Shown: one piece after another, positions 5,574 through 9,046 of the stretch
Layout: each line of letters begins with the position of its first letter
Numbering within the stretch: position 1 is the first letter of the stretch
Assembly (NCBI GenBank): GCA_016200125.1
Contig: JACQFK010000360.1
Span: forward strand, 1-9,046
Reading direction: 5' to 3'
DNA from: Planctomycetota bacterium
Lineage (GTDB): Bacteria > Planctomycetota > MHYJ01 > JACPRB01
DNA length: 9,046 nt
Notes under the pieces: generated by a model
The model's database searches: none
What the model was told of the DNA's origin: nothing
Seen by the model: the letters and a program-made list of their open reading frames with translations, nothing else
Position numbers and translations under genes: made by a program

Positions 5574-7196
5574 TCAGCCCGTCTGCGCCTCAACCAACTT
5601 CGTCACGCGCATCTGGACGGGGGGCGGGGGCGGCGCGACCTTCGTGGGGTTGCGCTCCTCCGCCGCGATCGCCTCGCGGATCTTGCCCGCGACGTACTTC
5701 GAGAACTGCCCGAAGTGGAGATAGAGCGCCATGAGCGACCCGGTGTAGCGGATCGACTTCGGGTTCGTCCGCAGGGCCTTCCACAGGGTGCCCCAGAACT
5801 GGCGCCGCGTCTCCCCCCGGAGCCCGAGCTTGCGGGCCATCCGGAAGAAGCCCTTGAGCTCCTTCCACCACTGCCGGAGGCCCGGCTTGAACCGGCGCTG
5901 CGACGAGTCGAGCTCCTGCGCGACCTGGCGCACCCGGTTGAAGTAGTTCTCCGGGGTGTAGATCGTTTCGACAACTTTCAGATAATCCTTCAGGATATCC
6001 AGCCGCGGGCGGCAGGGGTCGTAGTTGAGGCCCGCCGTGCACTGGTCCCCGACCCCCTCGGGCGCGACGTCGAAATTCTCGTGCAGGCGCCCCGCGGCCG
6101 CCAGCCGCCGCGTCAGCTGCGTCGTCGGCAGCGCGAAGAGCAGGCCCGCCATGTTCACCGGGATGCCCGTCGCCTCGATGCAGTCGATGATCCCCTGGGC
6201 GACGCTCCCCTTCTCCGTGTCGAAGCCGATGATGAAGCCGGCGTTCACGAACATCCCGTGGTCGTAGATCTTGTGGATCGACTCCGCGATCGAGCGGTGC
6301 GTGTTCTGCCGCTTCTGCATCGCGACGAGCGTCGTCTCGTCGGGGCTCTCGATCCCGACGAAGATCGCGAAAAAGCCCACCTCCTGCATCGCCTTCATCA
6401 GCACGGGGTCGTCGGCGAGGTTGATGGAGGCCTCGGTCGTGAACTCGAAGGGCCAGTTCCGCTCCTCCAGCCACTTCTTCAGGTCGGGGAGGAACTGCTT
6501 CACCAGCTTCTTGTTCCCGATGAAGTTGTCGTCCACGAGGTCGATGTGGCCGCGGTAGCCGAGGTCGTAGAGCTTCTGGAGCTCGGCGAGGATCTGGGTC
6601 GACGACTTCGCCCGCGGGACCTTGCCGAAGAGCTCGATGATGTCGCAGAACTCGCAGCTGAAGGGGCAGCCGCGGCACCACTGGATGCCGATGTGGTTGT
6701 AGCGGTCGAACTTGAGCAGTTCGAAGCGCGGGGTCGGCGACGTCTGGACGTCCGCCTTCCGCGCGTCCGTGTAGATCTTCTTCGGGCTCCCGGCGGCGAG
6801 GTCCGCCAGGAACTGAGGCATCGTCACCTCGCTCTCGCCGAGGACGAGGTGGCTGGCGTCGTCGTAGAGGTGGGGGCTCGAGGTCGCGTCGGGGCCGCCG
6901 ACGATGACCCGCTTGCCCCGCGCGCGGGCCTTGCGGATCAGCTCGATGCAGTCCCGCTGCTGGGGCATCATCCCGCCGGTGAGCACCACGTCGGCGCCGT
7001 CCAGCATCGCGTCGTCCCAGGGCTCGACGTTGCGGTCGACCAGCGTGACCTCCCAGTCGGGCGGCAGCAGGGCGGCGACGGTGCAGAGGCCCAGGGGGGC
7101 GGCGGGGTAGCGGGCGTCGACGAGCTCGCAGGTCTCCCGGTAATTCCAGAAAGAGGCCGATCGGAATTCGGGATAGACCAGAAGAGCTTTCGTCAT
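5574..7196 (-). CDS. B12-binding radical SAM protein with DUF4070-like C-terminal region
   Basis: This 540-aa protein has three parts. Residues 1-140 are a cobalamin-binding Rossmann-like domain (LLVYPEF, APLGLCTVAALLP, VTLVDRN, VIVGGPDAT, LVLGESEVTMPQ) without the DxHxxG of base-off methyltransferases. Residues 165-375 are the radical SAM barrel; C177, C181 and C184 form the CxxxCxxC that holds the 4Fe-4S cluster, preceded by an extra C174. VDDNFIGN (221-228) and GIESPDE (281-287) are further family blocks. Residues 380-510 match the tail (DUF4070) seen in hopanoid methylase HpnP and its relatives, followed by a Pro run (522-526) and a short end. Such enzymes often methylate unreactive carbons or modify lipids and natural products. 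The substrate here is unknown; HpnP itself is a relative, not a confident identity. GGAG at 7201-7204 lies 4 bases before the ATG. The small basic gene follows 20 bases downstream. Confidence 0.88.
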   Translation of the reverse strand: MTKALLVYPEFRSASFWNYRETCELVDARYPAAPLGLCTVAALLPPDWEVTLVDRNVEPWDDAMLDGADVVLTGGMMPQQRDCIELIRKARARGKRVIVGGPDATSSPHLYDDASHLVLGESEVTMPQFLADLAAGSPKKIYTDARKADVQTSPTPRFELLKFDRYNHIGIQWCRGCPFSCEFCDIIELFGKVPRAKSSTQILAELQKLYDLGYRGHIDLVDDNFIGNKKLVKQFLPDLKKWLEERNWPFEFTTEASINLADDPVLMKAMQEVGFFAIFVGIESPDETTLVAMQKRQNTHRSIAESIHKIYDHGMFVNAGFIIGFDTEKGSVAQGIIDCIEATGIPVNMAGLLFALPTTQLTRRLAAAGRLHENFDVAPEGVGDQCTAGLNYDPCRPRLDILKDYLKVVETIYTPENYFNRVRQVAQELDSSQRRFKPGLRQWWKELKGFFRMARKLGLRGETRRQFWGTLWKALRTNPKSIRYTGSLMALYLHFGQFSKYVAGKIREAIAAEERNPTKVAPPPPPVQMRVTKLVEAQTG

Positions 7197-7280
7197 TTCA
7201 CTCCGGGGGTTGAATGCCTCAGCCTAACCGACCGGGGCGAAGAAGACCAGACTTTTCTGAGGGAATCCGGCTTTACCCGG
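7197..7280. other. Short intergenic gap with no convincing promoter or terminator
   Basis: These 84 bases separate the propeller gene from the radical SAM gene, both on the - strand. Apart from the GGAG site next to the downstream start I find only weak -10-like matches and a very weak CCGG self-pairing near 7267-7280. Whether transcription continues across the gap cannot be told from the sequence. Confidence 0.5.
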
Positions 7281-9046
7281 CTATTTCCACCTCGGAATCG
7301 AGACCTGGGCCCGGTAATTCGACTCGTTGTAGGTCGGATTCCGCTGGGGCGCGTAGACCCTGCCCGCCGGGGCGGGCCGGTCCTGGGTGTAGATCCACAC
7401 CTGGTTCTGGTCCCAGAGCAGGATCTCGTCCCGGGCGTCCCCCGTCAGGTCCATCACCGCCGCCGCGAGGTCGGGGTGCCCGTCGTCGGGGAACATCACC
7501 GCGCGGCGCAGCTGGCCGTCCAGCATGCCGCCCTGCTTCACGTCGCCGGAGAGGAGGATGAACTCCTGCCCGTCGCCCCGCCAGTTCACCGGCAGGATCA
7601 GGCTCCCGCAATGGTGCGGCTCGGCCTGGGTGAGGATGTCGCCCGCCGCGTCGAAGACCGTCAGGATGCCCGGGTTCTTCCAGAAGTTGATCGTGGCGAT
7701 CTGCAGCCCGGGCAGGTCGGGACGCAGCTTGGCCACGGTCATGTTCTGCGTGTGGCCCACGCGCTGGTGCTTGAGGACCGTGCCCTTCAGGTCCTGGACG
7801 ACGAAGCCCTCGTCGCTGCCCACCGCGTAGACGCGCGCCTCGGCCTTCGGGTCGCCGCTGAAGTTGCCCACGGCGACGCCGTCGGCGTGGTCGTTCAGCA
7901 TCACGTCGTTCGTCCAGAGCTGCTTCCCGTCGGGCGTCCACAGGGCGTAGCCGATGAAGACCTCGTCCTTCCCGTCGCCGTCCGTGTCCCAGGCGTAGGG
8001 GAAATGGCCCAGGCGCCCGCCGCCGCCCCAGAGCGGCTTGAGCTCCTTGTCGTAGACCCAGAAGAAGCGGTAGCGGTCCTTGAGCAGGATCTCGGTCCGC
8101 CGCCCCTTCCCCGAGAGGTCGAAGAAGGAGATGGAGTCGCCCGCGTTGAGCTCGTGCGGCCGCTCCTTCAGCTCGAAGCGCGGGTTCTTCTGCTTGTACT
8201 CCTCGGGCACCTCGGGCATCCACATCCACTTCTTCACCTTGCCCGTCATCCCGTCCAGGATCTGGAGCTTGAAGTCCTTCACCAGGAAGACCTCGCATTT
8301 GCCGTCGCCGTCGAGGTCGTGGACCTGGAAGGGGGTGTCGCTCGTAAGCAGGCCGTGGCGCGGATCGGGCTTGCCGATCTGCCAGAGCACCTTGCCGTCG
8401 AGCGTCACTGCCGTGAGGCAGCTGCATTCGACGAAGTTGCCGGTGTCGACCTTCGAGACGACCTGCGCGATCACCATCTCGGGCACGCCGTCGCCGTCGA
8501 GGTCGCCGAAGCGCACGTTGCGCCCCGCGCCGAATTTCGGCGTCTCGAACTTCTTCCACAGCTTCGGCTTCGGGTTCGAGGCCTGGAGCGAACGCTCCTC
8601 GTCCGCCCGCTTCTTGACGCGGGCGGCGATCTCCTCCTTCGCGGGACTCGAGACCCGGAAGTCGGCGAAGCGCGCCGGGCAGGCCGCGATCAGGCCGACC
8701 TTGCCCGAGGGAATCTCGTCGCTCTCGGCGGAGATCAGCAGCTTGCCGTCGACGTAGGCGCGGACCTTGGCGCCCTCGTTCTCCCCCTTGAGGCGGTACC
8801 AGGTCCGGGTGTCGTAGGCGAAGTCGGCGGTCCCCAGATCCTTCACGGCCACGCGGCAGAAGGATTTCTCCAGCATCTGCCGCACGGCGAGGCGGACCTG
8901 CTTCCCCTTCTCGAGGACGAAGATGTACTGGTGGCGGTTCGTGCGGTAGCGGAACACGAGGCCGGCGGTCTCGTCGAAGGACAGCGGCTTGACGAGCGCC
9001 TCGACCGTGCAGTCGCGCCACTCCGGATCGCCCGTGACGAAGGCGG
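7281..9046 (-). CDS. Calcium-loop propeller protein with LamG-like N-terminal region, resembling family 11 rhamnogalacturonan lyases (N terminus missing)
   Basis: The 5' end is outside the window; 587 residues are visible and the frame stays open to the edge. Residues 1-130 (starting FVTGDPEWRDCTVEALVKP, ending RFADFRV) look like a concanavalin/LamG or DUF1080-type beta sandwich, with the usual 'W-K-length, ligand-exposed' pattern (YRLKGENEGAKVRAYVDGK). A propeller follows, with FG-GAP/EF-hand-like calcium loops: DLDGDG at about 181-186 and 243-248, DTDGDG at 353-358 and a degenerate DLTGDA at 532-537. The end (IYTQD, then NPTYNESNYRAQ at about 570-580) resembles the closing segment of family 11 polysaccharide lyases and related planctomycete/verrucomicrobial proteins. 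It is probably exported, but any signal peptide would lie outside the window. Lyase activity is uncertain: the protein could equally be a sugar-binding or surface propeller. If a lyase, it would cut pectic rhamnogalacturonan. Confidence 0.75.
   Translation of the reverse strand, partial: AFVTGDPEWRDCTVEALVKPLSFDETAGLVFRYRTNRHQYIFVLEKGKQVRLAVRQMLEKSFCRVAVKDLGTADFAYDTRTWYRLKGENEGAKVRAYVDGKLLISAESDEIPSGKVGLIAACPARFADFRVSSPAKEEIAARVKKRADEERSLQASNPKPKLWKKFETPKFGAGRNVRFGDLDGDGVPEMVIAQVVSKVDTGNFVECSCLTAVTLDGKVLWQIGKPDPRHGLLTSDTPFQVHDLDGDGKCEVFLVKDFKLQILDGMTGKVKKWMWMPEVPEEYKQKNPRFELKERPHELNAGDSISFFDLSGKGRRTEILLKDRYRFFWVYDKELKPLWGGGGRLGHFPYAWDTDGDGKDEVFIGYALWTPDGKQLWTNDVMLNDHADGVAVGNFSGDPKAEARVYAVGSDEGFVVQDLKGTVLKHQRVGHTQNMTVAKLRPDLPGLQIATINFWKNPGILTVFDAAGDILTQAEPHHCGSLILPVNWRGDGQEFILLSGDVKQGGMLDGQLRRAVMFPDDGHPDLAAAVMDLTGDARDEILLWDQNQVWIYTQDRPAPAGRVYAPQRNPTYNESNYRAQVSIPRWK

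Noticed and set aside
5574..7196. Hopanoid C-2 methylase HpnP
   Set aside because: The architecture is shared, but the N terminus and several motif stretches differ, and no hopanoid gene is nearby. Kept as a relative only.
7197..7280. Promoter for the radical SAM gene
   Set aside because: The best -10-like hexamer (TAGGCT) has no acceptable -35 at 16-18 bases; the match is no better than chance.
7273..9021. 582-codon - strand frame overlapping the propeller gene
   Set aside because: It is a shifted reading of the same strand with an Arg/Gly/Pro-rich product. The other frame gives clear calcium-loop motifs.

Overview
The window is high-GC, gene-dense bacterial DNA with short intergenic gaps. 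It holds eight protein-coding genes, two of them cut by the window edges. I see no RNA gene, insertion sequence, integrase or CRISPR array. The high GC, the clear Shine-Dalgarno sites before several genes, and the mix of a secreted DUF885 peptidase, a B12-binding radical SAM enzyme and a calcium-loop propeller protein suggest a Gram-negative environmental lineage such as Acidobacteriota, Planctomycetota or Verrucomicrobiota. The phylum is a guess and would need a homology search.

Region 1 (1-3368, + strand) is a compact catabolic operon. A RuBisCO-like protein (C-terminal part only), a DUF1537 acid-sugar kinase and an NAD(P)-dependent dehydrogenase-like protein are joined by two ATGA stop/start overlaps. 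A GntR/FCD regulator follows 33 bases later. This set matches the RuBisCO-like-protein branch of D-apionate (apiose) breakdown: ApnO converts D-apionate to 3-oxo-isoapionate, OiaK phosphorylates it, and OiaX decarboxylates the phosphate to L-erythrulose 1-phosphate and CO2. The apiose dehydrogenase, lactonase and erythrulose-phosphate isomerases of the full pathway are not in view; they may lie upstream or elsewhere.

Region 2 (3361-5331) has a convergent pair, a divergent pair and a second convergent pair. The regulator converges on a secreted DUF885 metallopeptidase-like gene (- strand). That gene diverges from a small gene of unknown function (+ strand, 78 aa) which has a readable sigma70-type promoter. 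The small gene converges on a basic 74-aa protein gene (- strand). At both convergent junctions an inverted repeat covers both stop codons or part of them; the first is a striking 41-base palindrome.

Region 3 (5329-9046, - strand) runs leftward from a truncated secreted-type propeller protein resembling family 11 rhamnogalacturonan lyases, through a B12-binding radical SAM enzyme with a DUF4070-like tail, to the small basic protein gene 20 bases further on. Apiose is a sugar of the pectin rhamnogalacturonan II, so a possible pectin-acting protein beside an apionate operon is suggestive, but the two are not in one transcript and the link is an inference.
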